DNA of 64,000 bases from Arthrobacter sp. CDRTa11 (GCF_026427775.1 NZ_CP044532.1:2170001-2234000); one strand, 5' to 3'. Shown: positions 35,126-44,290, counted from the first letter of the stretch. Notes: a model not told the origin generated them from the letters alone. A program made the numbers and translations.

Positions 35126-36451
35126 TCAGTTCCTTCGGCCCGACGAACGCACAGAGACGGTGGCCAGGTTCTTTTTGCCCCTGCGCAGGAGCAGGTACTG
35201 GCCATGCAGGAGTTCGGACTCGGATATCACTGCTTCGGGGTCGAGCACCTTCTCGTTATTCACGTACGCACCGCCCTCGCCAACGGTGCGGCGGGCAGCA
35301 GACTTGCTGCCCGAGAGCCCGGAGGCAACCAGCAGGTCAACGATTCCCAGCGCGTCCACCTGCACAGTGGTGGAGGGGAGTTCTGAAGTGGCCGCCTGGA
35401 GTGTCCGCTTGTCCAGTGCGGACAGGTCACCGTTCCCAAACAGCGCAGCTGAGGCGGCGATGACCTTTTCGGTGGCCTCGACACCATGGACAAGGGCCGT
35501 GACTTCGAAGGCAAGCTTCCGCTGGCCTACACGCGCAAAGGGGCGTTCGGCCACAGAAGCCGCAATGCCTTCGATCTCGGCGCGGGTCAGGAAGGTGAAC
35601 ACCTTGAGCCGGTCCACAACGTCAGCATCTGCGGTGTTGAGCCAGAACTGGTAGAAGGCGTACGGGCTGCACATGCCGGCGTCGAGCCAGATGGCGTTAC
35701 CCTCACTCTTACCGAACTTGGTGCCGTCCGAGTTGGTGATCAAAGGCGTCCCCAGGGCGTGGACGGTCTTGCCCTCCACCTTGCGGATCAGCTCGGTGCC
35801 GCTGGTGAGGTTGCCCCACTGGTCCGAACCGCCAGTCTGCAGTATGCAGCCGTGGTCCCGGAAGAGCTGCAGGTAGTCCATGCCCTGCAGGATCTGGTAG
35901 CTGAACTCGGTGTAGCTGATGCCTTCGTCGGAGTTCAGCCGCGAAGCCACGGCATCCTTGCGCAGCATGGTGCCTACACGGAAGTGCTTGCCCACTTCAC
36001 GCAGGAAGTCGATGGCGCTCAGCGGCGCGGTCCACTCCAGGTTATTGACCATGCGGGCCGCATTGGCGCCCTCGAAGCTGAGGAACCGGCTCACCTGGGC
36101 TTGAAGGTAGCCCACCCATTCGGCCACCGTGTCCTTGGTGTTCAGCGTGCGCTCGGCGGTGGGGCGGGGATCGCCGATCAGGCCGGTGGAACCGCCTACG
36201 AGCCCGAGGGGCTTGTGCCCGGCCAGCTGCAGCCGCCGCATCACGAGCAGCTGGACCAGGTTGCCTAGGTGGAGGCTCGGCGCGGTGGGATCGAAGCCGC
36301 AATAGTACGTGACCGATGCACCGGCGAGGAGCTTTTCCAGCTCTGCTTCGTCAGTGGCGACGTGGACCAGGCCACGCCACTTCAGTTCCTGCCAGATATT
36401 GGCAAAAGTGGGGTCGTTCTGCTGCGATTCGAGGCTGATGATCTCCGGCAC
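35126..36451 (-). CDS. tyrS: Tyrosyl-tRNA synthetase
   Basis: 441 residues from GTG 36451 (AGGAA eight bases upstream), the normal bacterial length; the frame continues to 36802 without family sequence. Class I signatures: the HIGH-type SLHLGNLVQL, GGSTGLIGDP, the tyrosine pocket YQILQGMDYLQL and GGSDQWGN, and the KMSKS-type TKFGKSEG. The C-terminal S4-like domain is present (VDLLVASGLSGSKSAARR, then GGAYVNNEKV). It charges tRNA-Tyr in the cytoplasm. Its place next to IS debris and an IclR gene is unexpected; whether this is the only tyrS of the genome cannot be seen. No T-box leader is apparent in the 200 bases upstream. Confidence 0.93.
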   Translation of the reverse strand: MPEIISLESQQNDPTFANIWQELKWRGLVHVATDEAELEKLLAGASVTYYCGFDPTAPSLHLGNLVQLLVMRRLQLAGHKPLGLVGGSTGLIGDPRPTAERTLNTKDTVAEWVGYLQAQVSRFLSFEGANAARMVNNLEWTAPLSAIDFLREVGKHFRVGTMLRKDAVASRLNSDEGISYTEFSYQILQGMDYLQLFRDHGCILQTGGSDQWGNLTSGTELIRKVEGKTVHALGTPLITNSDGTKFGKSEGNAIWLDAGMCSPYAFYQFWLNTADADVVDRLKVFTFLTRAEIEGIAASVAERPFARVGQRKLAFEVTALVHGVEATEKVIAASAALFGNGDLSALDKRTLQAATSELPSTTVQVDALGIVDLLVASGLSGSKSAARRTVGEGGAYVNNEKVLDPEAVISESELLHGQYLLLRRGKKNLATVSVRSSGRRN

Positions 36452-36648
36452 GAAGTCACTTCCTAAGGTCAAGGCAAGAGTCGAAGTTAGGGACAAGCGA
36501 GCCCAGGTCGGCCCCCTGCATGGTGATGGTACTGCCTGTTGCCATGACTGGATCTCTTTTCGTCGCACGCCGGGATGTTCGAGCTTGGGTCCCAGTATGA
36601 GCTTCCCTGCCTTGATACAGTGCGAATCATTCCGTTGGGCGGAAGCCT

Positions 36649-37389
36649 TCACAAGACTCCGAGATCCCGGGCGATTCCTCGAGCGGCTGTCTGCATGGCA
36701 GGGACCAGTGCCTGGAGACGCAATTCCCGCAGAGGAACCACGACGCCGAGCGAAGCCACCGCGAAATGCTTGCGATCGATGATGGGCACCGCGATACCCC
36801 AAGTATCGGCGTCCACCGCCCCAGCCAACTGTGCGAATCCTTGCTGCCTCGTTTCGCTGAGTATCGCCCGCAAACAGCCAATGCTGACCCTGCCGTCAGC
36901 GTCATGAAAGTCGTCAAGGTATTCGGCTTGGACTGCTCTGTCCTGGTTCGCCATGAGTGCCAGCCCGGCAGACGATATATGCACCGGCATCCTCCCAGTC
37001 ACCTGCGCTCGGTTAGTTGCGGATCCCGGCCTGGACAGGCGCTCGACGAAGAGAGTTTCCCAGCGATCCAGAATTGCCAGATTAACGTTCTGGTTCAGGA
37101 CCTGCTGGATGTCCTGCATGAATGGCATGGCCGCTTGCCGCAGCGCCAGCGTAGGAGATGTACGGTTGGCCAGCTCCCAGAGCCTGATCCCCGGGCGAAC
37201 CATTCCCCCCGGGCCCGCCTCTAAGAGCCCGTGGCCGGCAAGTTGTCCGACCAATCGGTGCGTCGAGGTCAGCGGCAGAGCCGCCCGGCTTGCTAAGTCC
37301 GAAAGGGACAGGGCGCCGTCCTTTGGAAAAGCACTGATCAACCGGACAATCCTGTCCACCACCGAGTCGCCCGAAGCTGAGTTTGCCAA
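36649..37389 (-). CDS. IclR-family transcriptional regulator
   Basis: 246 residues from TTG 37389 with AAAGGCG five bases upstream. The N-terminal winged helix is clear (VVDRIVRLISAFPKDGALSLSDLASRAALPLTSTHRLVGQLAGHGLLE), and the C-terminal effector domain follows (LNQNVNLAILDRWETLFVERLS, TGRMPVHISSAGLALMA, GIAVPIIDRKHFAVASLGVVVP). Usual control of aromatic or small-acid catabolism. There is no catabolic gene next to it, only tyrS 200 bp downstream, so its target may be lost or distant. Confidence 0.88.
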   Translation of the reverse strand: MANSASGDSVVDRIVRLISAFPKDGALSLSDLASRAALPLTSTHRLVGQLAGHGLLEAGPGGMVRPGIRLWELANRTSPTLALRQAAMPFMQDIQQVLNQNVNLAILDRWETLFVERLSRPGSATNRAQVTGRMPVHISSAGLALMANQDRAVQAEYLDDFHDADGRVSIGCLRAILSETRQQGFAQLAGAVDADTWGIAVPIIDRKHFAVASLGVVVPLRELRLQALVPAMQTAARGIARDLGVL

Positions 37390-37784
37390 GGCTGCGCCTT
37401 TCGCTTAGTTATCCGATGTAGCTTCTCTGGTCTTCATGAACAGGGTGAAACCCTTCCACGAATCAAATGTCAGGCGAAGGCAGTTGCCCGGCCTAAAAGG
37501 ACTGACGCCTACATGAAAAGCATCAGGAGCTACCGCAGTATGAGGCGACAACCATTAACTACTATGATTCTAAGGTGAAATTGCTTGCAAAAGCAGTGGC
37601 TAGGTGATAGCGAAAGGCGATCGGCCGATCGCGAGTCCAGTGTTGCAGCGTTTACCTATTCGTCCGAGAATGAGATTAGCAATCAGCAGACTGAATCCAT
37701 AATTCCTCCTCTTCATTTATTCCGTATTGGCGGGCGAGGGATTAGGCGCTAAATACCAATTACGACAAAGGAAGTGCAGCGCAC
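37390..37784. other. Intergenic, AT-richer stretch, no gene seen
   Basis: About 395 bases that are visibly less GC-rich than their surroundings (for example 37520-37600). I see no ORF with family signal, hairpin or repeat. The composition suggests transferred or degraded DNA. Confidence 0.45.
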
Positions 37785-38033
37785 ATGACCCATCAGCCAA
37801 AGTATCCTGCTGCCGTAACTCGTCACGTTCTTACCGGCCAACACGCCCCGGCCAGCGGCTGGTGGAGTCCGGAAACGGAACCAGAGCCATTCCGCTACCT
37901 TCAGCGGGGAGAAATAATGCCCGCATTAGATGGGGATCAGACAATGTGGAAGCTGGTGCTGGAGCTTGAACCATTACAACGTATCCGATCCAGTACCTAC
38001 GGCCCTCGGCCAGCAAAATCCCTATCGGTCTAA
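37785..38033 (+). CDS. Small protein (82 aa), relative of the 8312-8533 product
   Basis: ATG preceded by AAGGAAG at ten bases. The core LTGQHAPASGWWSPETEPEPF, then LQRGEIMPALDGDQTMWKLV, parallels the small protein at 8312-8533 in the order TG-H-P-G-W-P...G-IMPA.-G...W. No membrane or signal segment. It recalls short proteins of the Trp/Gly type seen with unknown role in several bacteria, but I cannot name a function. It is followed by 360 bases without a gene and then the guanidine-like leader. Confidence 0.55.
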   Translation: MTHQPKYPAAVTRHVLTGQHAPASGWWSPETEPEPFRYLQRGEIMPALDGDQTMWKLVLELEPLQRIRSSTYGPRPAKSLSV

Positions 38034-38396
38034 GACACTTAAGAAGCGATTACGATGAAAAGCAGACTCCTTGTGCAGGCAAGGAAAGGAAATATGCCGG
38101 CAGAAACATCTTGGGGCGGCAGCAGCGGTTTGAGACAAGATACGTCCACACTGACACCCCTACTCTGTGAGACCACGTCGGCCGGCAGCCAATTCGCCAA
38201 CGAAAGCCGGAATTCAGTGCCCCGGTCCGGGTCCGTGAATAAGCCGAATGACAGCGATCTGGATGATCTTTGGTGACGTCAAATGTTTGAGGGTACGGCT
38301 CGGTGTATCGCCGGGTGGCTGTTGAAAAAAGGCATATGCTTGGCTTGCTCAGCATCTGGTTGTCTAATCGACACTCACTAGTGCAACCAGAAACCA
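38034..38396. other. Intergenic stretch without recognised gene
   Basis: Only weak ORFs without family sequence on either strand. It ends at the riboswitch-like leader of the SMR genes. Confidence 0.4.
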
Positions 38397-38495
38397 GGAT
38401 CTAGGTCACAGCCGGTAGGGACAATGAGCGATCCGAGAGCACCCGATCTATGTGCCAGTGAATCCAGCGGGCAATAGGGGTAAGCCCGGCGAGCT
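38397..38495 (+). promoter_or_regulatory. Probable degenerate guanidine-I (ykkC) riboswitch
   Basis: Upstream of the SMR pair three blocks appear in ykkC order: TCTAGG (38399-38405 region), TCCGAGAGCA at 38432-38441, and GGGGTAAGCCCGGCGAG at 38477-38493. In the known class the matching blocks are TCTAGGGTTCCG, GGTCCGAGAGA and GGG-(A-rich)-GCCCGGGAGA. The class senses guanidinium and switches on SMR exporters, so the context fits. The first block and the last base pairs differ from consensus, so binding may be impaired. This is pattern recall, not a covariance-model hit. The SMR start follows about 120 bases later. Confidence 0.55.
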
Positions 38496-38617
38496 CTGGC
38501 CAAGAGGGATCTCGGCAGTAGCCAGCGCGGCGCGCTTGGCACCGGTTAGGCCGCGTTGCCCGCTGCTCCATTGGCACCAGGGTCACCCACTTCAACGACT
38601 TGACCAGGACTGAATGT

Positions 38618-38959
38618 ATGAAATGGATATTTTTGGCCAGCGCGATCATTTGTGAAGTGGCAGCGTCCCTCTCCCTAAAGGCTGCCCTGAATGATCCGGC
38701 TTTCCTGGTCATCGTAGCTGCCGGATGCATCGCCTCTTGCGCCTTCCTTGCTGGGGTCCTCCGGACCGGCTTGGCCTTCGGAGTTGCCTACGGTATCTGG
38801 GCCGCCCTGGGCGTAACCTTCACTGTACTGCTGGCGGCAGCCATCTTCCGCGAACCACTGACGCCGACGATGCTCATAGGGGTCAGCCTGGTCATCGGCG
38901 GCGTCCTCTGCGTCGAACTCGGTTCCCACGAACAACCCCAAAAACAGGCGGCGGCATGA
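38618..38959 (+). CDS. SMR-family small multidrug/guanidinium exporter subunit
   Basis: 113 residues, four membrane helices, from ATG 38618; the frame opens at a TTG 18 bases earlier. The essential membrane Glu is at residue 13 (MKWIFLASAIICEVAASLSLKAAL), the second and third helices carry GVAYGIWAALGVTFT, and the fourth IGVSLVIGGVLCVEL. This is the SMR fold of EmrE and of paired exporters. The stop overlaps the start of a second SMR gene, now broken, so it was probably half of a two-protein exporter. The riboswitch-like leader suggests guanidinium as substrate (inference). Whether it works alone is unknown. Confidence 0.88.
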   Translation: MKWIFLASAIICEVAASLSLKAALNDPAFLVIVAAGCIASCAFLAGVLRTGLAFGVAYGIWAALGVTFTVLLAAAIFREPLTPTMLIGVSLVIGGVLCVELGSHEQPQKQAAA

Positions 38960-39250
38960 TGTGGTTCGAGGTGAGCGCCACTCTATGCCTCCGCATCGCT
39001 TCCCAGGGGAGAAGCATCTGGTACATCCTGGTTGGCATCGGATAACTGCTGGCTTTCACCCTCCTCAGCCTGGCGCTGGATCAGGGCATGAGCCTGGGAG
39101 TCGCCTACGATACCTGGGCTAGCGCCGGCGTCGCCCTTACCGCGGGGCCAGCCGCGTCATTTACAAAGAACATATGACCCCGTTATGATCGCCGGCCTTG
39201 CCCTCATCTTTTTTGGTGTCCTACTGATCGAATTTGGCGCCAACCATTAG
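38956..39250 (+). pseudogene. Broken second SMR subunit
   Basis: The ATG overlaps the stop of the first SMR gene. Translation gives MMWFEVSATLCLRIASQGRSIWYILVGIG and then an in-frame TAA at 39043, where relatives have a Tyr. Beyond it LLAFTLLSLALDQGMSLGVAYDTW continues, a frameshift occurs near 39150, and MIAGLALIFFGVLLIEFGANH ends at 39250. All four SMR helices are recognisable, so the gene was recently whole. The Glu of helix 1 is kept. Loss of this subunit may leave the first protein as a homodimer or inactive. Confidence 0.82.
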
Positions 39251-39559
39251 CGAACCAACTGTGGTTCAGGAAAGCGGCGACGAAGGTCTTAGCGAGATGG
39301 ATACACAGGGGGAGTACGCGAGTCGTCAGTCTCTCGGCTACGGCAGCAGGCGGAGCAGAGCTTTGTTGTGTGTTTCTCAGCGCCTGCTATCTTTCACCGT
39401 CAGAAGGCTGACAGCACACGGGTGCACCGCTTTCGTCGAGGGTACCCAGTCCGAGTGACCCTGGTTGATCCGAACCTGAACCGGACCTCCTTGTCCCGCG
39501 CCACCATAGCGGTCGACTCGGCTTACCGATGGGGAATGAACCGTTCTTTACTGGGCCTG
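39251..39559. other. Intergenic stretch without recognised gene
   Basis: Nothing identified between the broken SMR gene and the resolvase remnant apart from short frames. Confidence 0.4.
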
Positions 39560-39800
39560 GCGCTCCCTGATGAGGGAACGTTCGGATTCGGCGAAGGCTC
39601 CCACGACGGAGAGCATGAGCTCGGCTATAGGGGAGTCCTCGCCGGTGATGACCAGGGTCTCCTTGATGAACTCCACCCGACGCCTTTACCTCTGAGATCC
39701 TGGACGAGGGCACGCATCCAGCCGGGGACAGTCCGGGCCGGAACTGACCGAGCTGTTGCGGTCGCCCGCGACGGGACACCGTCGTGGTTCACAACATAAT
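39560..39800 (-). pseudogene. Serine resolvase/invertase remnant A
   Basis: Minus-strand frames read ALVQDLRGKGV, then in the next frame VEFIKETLVITGEDSPIAELMLSVVGAFAESERSLIRERQAQ followed by a stop. That is the end of the catalytic domain of a Tn3-type serine resolvase. The N-terminal Ser and the DNA-binding part are missing. Similar scraps occur at 57060-57170, 57526-57976 and 60490-60760. Confidence 0.7.
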
Positions 39801-39888
39801 CCGGTCCGCCCGCAACTCGATGACCTAGCTTTGTCCATGAACAGGCGGTCCGGCACCTGCCGAATCTCAATACGCTAAATCCCGCGGC

Positions 39889-40140
39889 TCAGCCGTTGTA
39901 CTTCGTGTTTTCCAGATGCTTCGGTTCCAGGGCAGCGAGAAGCTCATCTACCGGGATGTTGATGACCTGGGCAACGGAGTGAAGGATGGTGAAGTGTTGC
40001 CGTGCCGAGGCGATGGCCAGTTCTGTTGCGGTGTCAGGACCATTGCATTTCACCAGCTCTGCAACGAGTCCTGTCATGCGGCAGGTGAGGTGTCCTGGTC
40101 CTTCTGCTTCTTCGGCCGCTATGCGCCTCACCCTGCCCAA
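39889..40140 (-). CDS. Small hypothetical protein
   Basis: An 83-residue frame; a later Met (MTGLVAELVKCNGPDTATELAIASARQHF) may be the true start. The end, ILHSVAQVINIPVDELLAALEPKHLENT, is helical and well composed, unlike most chance ORFs here. No family known to me. It follows the esterase gene downstream on the same strand by 65 bp and could be cotranscribed. Confidence 0.4.
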   Translation of the reverse strand: MGRVRRIAAEEAEGPGHLTCRMTGLVAELVKCNGPDTATELAIASARQHFTILHSVAQVINIPVDELLAALEPKHLENTKYNG

Positions 40141-40205
40141 CAGTGGTTAACAGAGGTTCTGCTGTTTAGTCGGTGAGGTAACTGCCATTGCATTTGTCAG
40201 CCGCG

Positions 40206-41174
40206 TCAGTTGCCCACGATCCGCCGAAGCCACTTTCCCCGCGCCTCACTGGCTTGGATGGAAATGGCTGCCTGGGGCGCAACTACTTCAAAGGCGTGGC
40301 AGCCACCTGGCCAGACGTGGAGTTCGGCGACGCCTCCTGCTGCCCATATGCCCGACGCGTAGGCCACCACCTCGTCCCGGAACACTTCTGCTGACCCTGC
40401 GTCAAGGAACGCCGGTGGGAGGTTGGACAAGTCAGTTGCTCTAGCGGGTGCCGCATAGATGGAAACCTCCGGGCCCTTGCGGCGATCCCCGAGCAAGGCG
40501 TCCCAGCCGGTGTCGTTGCTGGTGCGGTCCCATGCTCCGATTCCATCGATCTGGTAACTGGAAATTGTTTCGTTGCGGTCATCCAGCATGGGGCACATCA
40601 GCAATTGGCCGGCCAGCGCGGGACCGCCCCTGTGCCTGGACAAAAGAGCGACTCCCGCTGCGAGTCCACCACCCGCACTTGCCCCCATGATTACCAGGCG
40701 ATCCGGGTTGAAACCCAGTTCCTCGGCATGCGCTGCCGTCCAGACAAGTCCGGCGTAGCAATCCTCCACTGGTGCAGGGTCGGGGTTTTCCGGCGCCAGC
40801 CGATATTCCACAGACACCCCGACGGCGTCCAGTGCTTCCACATGCTCGATAAGCATTTCAGCGCCTGTGAAGCGGTCTCCGATGATCATGCCGCCACCAT
40901 GTGTGTGATAGATCCCCGGGCCACCGGGAACGTGGTCGGTCCTGGAGAAGATGGACACGACGACGTCGGGGCCACCTTCGGGCCCGGGAATGGTGCGTTC
41001 AACATGTGTGACGGGCCGACCAGCGAGCATGGCTTCAACTGGCCGGGAAACTATTGAAGCGCGCATGCCCTCAATCATGTCCGGAGTCCATGCCGGATTC
41101 AGCAGGTCACCAAAAGCGGCGAGTACACTACCGACCTCAAGGTCAAAAGGCGGGGCTTTAGGGCTGGCCATCAT
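40206..41174 (-). CDS. Alpha/beta hydrolase, HSL-type esterase/lipase
   Basis: 322 residues from ATG 41174 with AGGAG upstream. HSL-family marks: oxyanion-hole HTHGGGMIIGD near residue 90, SVEYRLAPENPDPAP, nucleophile Ser in VIMGASAGGGLAAG near 165, then FLDAGSAEVFRDEVVAYA with the Asp and GGCHAFE with the His near the end. It hydrolyses short-chain esters in the cytoplasm. The neighbouring genes are remnants, apart from the HxlR/NmrA pair 1 kb away, so its pathway is unclear. Confidence 0.88.
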   Translation of the reverse strand: MMASPKAPPFDLEVGSVLAAFGDLLNPAWTPDMIEGMRASIVSRPVEAMLAGRPVTHVERTIPGPEGGPDVVVSIFSRTDHVPGGPGIYHTHGGGMIIGDRFTGAEMLIEHVEALDAVGVSVEYRLAPENPDPAPVEDCYAGLVWTAAHAEELGFNPDRLVIMGASAGGGLAAGVALLSRHRGGPALAGQLLMCPMLDDRNETISSYQIDGIGAWDRTSNDTGWDALLGDRRKGPEVSIYAAPARATDLSNLPPAFLDAGSAEVFRDEVVAYASGIWAAGGVAELHVWPGGCHAFEVVAPQAAISIQASEARGKWLRRIVGN

Positions 41175-41509
41175 CGGTCTCCTGGGTTGCGGGTCAACGA
41201 TTTGTGACTGGTTTGAGCCTAGGCATTTCCTTGAGCAATTCGAACCGCCAGCCAGACGCAAAGGACTTCAGAGAAACCGCCATCTGGCGGGTTATCCATC
41301 ACGGCTTGAGCCTGTTCCAGATCCTTGCTGGTCCGACATCAGACCGCCAGATGAATTGAGAACGATCGTGACCGGCAATTTGTGGGCGCCCACACGGCAC
41401 CGATCAACTTGCCTGCTTGGTACGACGTCGCTTTGCCCGTATCCCGTGGCGCCCCGGCCAGTGACTTTGTCGTCAGATCAGCATCTCGGCCGTTTGGTCG
41501 GTCAACCAT
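41175..41509. other. Intergenic stretch, probable edge of IS110 remnant
   Basis: No gene recognised. The right part leads into the IS110-type fragment and may hold its end. Confidence 0.4.
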
Positions 41510-42003
41510 TGTGAACTGTTGCGGGGCGCTGTTGGTTGAGCCAGGTTTCGTACCGGTGGAGGAGTTGGTCGTGGATTTCGCGGGCGACGTAGCGTTTGAG
41601 GCAGCGCATGATTTCCTTGGTGCTTTTGCCTTCCTGACGCCATCTGGCCAAAGAAGGCCCGGGTTCGGTTGTCGTAGCGCATCCGGACGAGCACGACGCG
41701 GTGGATGGCCTTGTTCGCCTTCCGGTCCCCGGCGCGGCTGTGCCGGTGCCTGGTTGTCTTGCCCGAGGAGGCGGGGATCGGGCCGACGCCGACGAGGACG
41801 GCGAACTTCGCCTCGGAGGTCACGCGTTCGGGGTTGTCTCCCGCTGTGACCAGTAACTGGCTGGCGACGTCGGTGCCCACGCCCTGAAGGTCGCGAAATT
41901 CGTAGGTGGCGGGTCGTCCGGGCCTGCGGACCCCCGCCTGCTGTGCTGGATCTGCCTGGTCCCTCAATTCAGTCCTGGTCGGCTTTGGATGGCCAATACC
42001 CAT
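41510..42003 (-). mobile_element. IS110-family transposase, C-terminal fragment with frameshift
   Basis: A minus-strand frame gives EFRDLQGVGTDVASQLLVTAGDNPERVTSEAKFAVL, GVGPIPASSGKTTRHRHSRAGDRKANKAIHRVVLVRM, the end domain of IS110 transposases. Near 41640 homology moves to another frame: EGKSTKEIMRCLKRYVAREIHDQLL, ending in NQQRPATVHNG. The N-terminal half is missing. This is a different IS110 type from the one at 17560-18205 (little similarity between the two). Confidence 0.82.
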
Positions 42004-42195
42004 TCATGGCTTGGGGTCAAGAGCACGGCAGCAGCCAGCGTTAGGCTACTCGACCAAACTCAAGAGTTCAGCCGAAGCGTCTGCGCGGTGAATAATGGCG
42101 GCTGCGGTTGCCGTACGCCGCTAGGTCAGCATTCTCCTAGCTCAAGGTCTGGCTTTGTCTGGCGATTCCGTCCATGCCACAGGCGATGGCACGGC

Positions 42196-42531
42196 TCAAT
42201 TATCAAACGTGCTGTCAGGTACGGAGAGCGCCCACTCGTTCATAGAGTTCAGCACCGGGCGAAGGCTTTGCCCCAGGGGAGTGAGCTCGTAGACGACGCG
42301 GGGAGGGATTTCTGAGTAGGCGGTGCGCGTCAGCAGCTCGTGTGCCTCGAATTTACGGAGCCGACTGGTGAGCGTGTGGGCGCTGATCCCGGGGAGACCA
42401 TCGAGAAGTTCGTTGAAGCGACGTGGTCCCTTGAGGAGGTCTCGTACGATCAGGGTTGCCCACGGGCCATCGAGCAGACTGAGGAATCGGGCGATGCCGC
42501 AATCCCGTAGGGAGCAATGATCGAATCTCAT
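42196..42531 (-). CDS. HxlR-family transcriptional regulator
   Basis: 111 residues with the HxlR winged helix: CGIARFLSLLDGPWATLIVRDLLKGPRRFNEL, GISAHTLTSRLRKFEAHELLTR and YELTPLGQSLRPVL. An N-terminal Cys pair (CSLRDC) could be redox-active as in some relatives. It is divergent from the NmrA-like gene, with 64 bp between the starts, so it most likely controls that gene in response to quinone, aldehyde or redox stress (family knowledge plus context). Confidence 0.88.
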   Translation of the reverse strand: MRFDHCSLRDCGIARFLSLLDGPWATLIVRDLLKGPRRFNELLDGLPGISAHTLTSRLRKFEAHELLTRTAYSEIPPRVVYELTPLGQSLRPVLNSMNEWALSVPDSTFDN

Positions 42532-42595
42532 GTTTTTATCCTAAAGCCATTAGGGCAGTTGATGTAACCGATGCATCATATGCAGTAATAGACGA

Positions 42596-43438
42596 ATGAC
42601 GTACATAGTTCACGGCGCCACTGGCGCCCAAGGTTCCCCTGTTCTTGCTGCCCTGAAGGCCCACGGTCACCCGGCCGTGGCTGCGGTTCGCGATGTTTCA
42701 ACGATCGATGGCCCGGCTGTAGCCGTCGATTATTCCTCGGTACATTCCCTTGTCCAAGCGTATGAAGGTGCTGAGGGAGTCTTCGTCCATCTCCCGTTGG
42801 GTCGGCCGGAAGACCAGACAGCGTTTGCGGAAACCATCGGCGAAGCGGTGCGGCGGGCGCGGCCTGCCCGGGTGGTGTTCTCGACCAGTGGCTACTCGGT
42901 TGAACATAACAATGAAGGGTCAGACGGTCCCAGCACGATGCTTCGCGAACTCGAAGCCAGTGCAGTTTCGTATGCGGTAGTGGAGCCGCGCCTGTATTTG
43001 GAGAACCTGCTGATGCCGGCGATTCACGAACCTGCTTTGGCGGAGGGGGTGCTGCGGTATCCGCTGCGGGAGGACTATGCGACCTCCTGGAGTTCGCACC
43101 TGGATGTCGCCGATGTCGTGGTACACCTGCTGGTGAACCGTGACGTTACCGGTATCGTCTCTGTCGGCGCGCTGCCAGGACTTTTAGGCGCTGATCTTGC
43201 TGCCGGCTTCTCTAAGGGTTTCAAAAAGGAGATTGTCTTTGAGGCGTTGAGCCCGGAAGGCTTCGGTGAGCTCATCGTCCCCGTCTTCGGGGAAGCGGCG
43301 GCCGTACCAGTGGTTGAGTCATACAAGTACCGGCAGGGCCAGACTGACGAGCTCATACCTGAAGCCCGGTCTGCGCAGAAGCTTCTTGGTCTGGAACCCC
43401 GCAGCGTTGAGCTGTGGTTGCGAGACCTCCGACTCTAA
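42596..43438 (+). CDS. NmrA-like NAD(P)-binding protein
   Basis: 280 residues. The Rossmann start YIVHGATGAQGSPVLAALKAHGH is followed by the NmrA-type VFSTSGYSV and YAVVEPRLYLENLLMP, and a C-terminal variable part. Proteins of this atypical SDR group bind NAD(P)(H) and either reduce quinones or act as redox sensors. The ATG lies in a 64-bp divergent promoter shared with HxlR, a frequent pairing. Confidence 0.85.
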   Translation: MTYIVHGATGAQGSPVLAALKAHGHPAVAAVRDVSTIDGPAVAVDYSSVHSLVQAYEGAEGVFVHLPLGRPEDQTAFAETIGEAVRRARPARVVFSTSGYSVEHNNEGSDGPSTMLRELEASAVSYAVVEPRLYLENLLMPAIHEPALAEGVLRYPLREDYATSWSSHLDVADVVVHLLVNRDVTGIVSVGALPGLLGADLAAGFSKGFKKEIVFEALSPEGFGELIVPVFGEAAAVPVVESYKYRQGQTDELIPEARSAQKLLGLEPRSVELWLRDLRL

Positions 43439-44019
43439 CGGACGTGCCGGCAGCTCTGCTGGTGAGATCCAGCAGCGCTGCGTGGCCACTTGAACGCCCG
43501 GCTTCCCGAAGAGTTCTTTCTTTGCTTCCTTACTTCGATCCGTGCCCGCAGGTCCCATGTGGTCCAGGACGATAGCGGTGGACGAAAAAGTGTCCGCCAG
43601 TGGGCAACTTCTCTGAGCTGATGGTGGAAGACCGCGGCTACAAAAGATAGGTCCCTCTTCGACAGCTCGGCAAAAACGAGCCGGAAGGATGTGTGCCACA
43701 GCAGGCGGCTGGAGAAGGATTAACACAATACCTCCGGCCCGAATCCGTGCCGAGTTCAAGAGCGGACTGCCGTACTCCGCGGAGCGGTTGGAGGCCGCGG
43801 CGAGGGACAGGTCCAAGAGCCCGGGGACGGCGCCTCCTGCGCTCAGACCCGCAGGTCCAACGATCGCCGCTGCCACCTTTGTTGAACCAAGCGTGATCCC
43901 CTATTCGGCTACATTGTTGGGGAATTCAACTTCACCGAGAGGCCGGAGGAGCTCGGGGCCGCTTTTGCATGCCTTTGCCAGAGTTTCAACACAGACGCTG
44001 GCCACAATCACGATCGGGA
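43439..44019. other. No recognised gene
   Basis: About 580 bases with a long open minus frame (43319-43876) whose composition is not protein-like; I reject it as a gene. It may include the decayed 3' part of the hydratase remnant that follows. Confidence 0.4.
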
Positions 44020-44290
44020 GTTCAGGATTCAGGCGGCGAGGAGGATCTTTTTGGCCACCGGTTCCCCGACGAACTCCTTCAGCCGTCATGTGGCACCGGC
44101 CGCGGCGAGGATGCCGAGGTTTGTCTCGGGGTTGCCCATCCACACGGCAGGAGTGCCGACGCTGAAGTCGGCCGCGTACGCCAATTCGGCGCCGTAGGCG
44201 AGCGCGTATGCATCACCACTTTATCGCCCGGATGTTCCGGACGACATGATCGGCGGCCCCGGCGGCCCGGCGGCCTGTCGTGACGTCGTG
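44020..44290 (-). pseudogene. Enoyl-CoA hydratase/isomerase remnant
   Basis: A minus frame reads AYALAYGAELAYAADFSVGTPAVWMGNPETNLGILAAAGAT, then TGA where a Trp is expected, then RLKEFVGEPVAKKILLAA and another stop. This is the GG-ELA....DF active-site block of the crotonase family, with the usual Gly-Gly damaged to AYG. Parts before and after are not recognisable. Clearly dead. Confidence 0.65.

Noticed and set aside
36452..36648. Possible T-box leader before tyrS
   Set aside because: No specifier-loop or antiterminator sequence (TGGNACC-type) could be found in the 200 bases upstream on the minus strand.
43319..43876. Minus-strand ORF (185 codons) after the NmrA-like gene
   Set aside because: Overlaps the end of the NmrA-like gene and has no family character; possibly decayed DNA.
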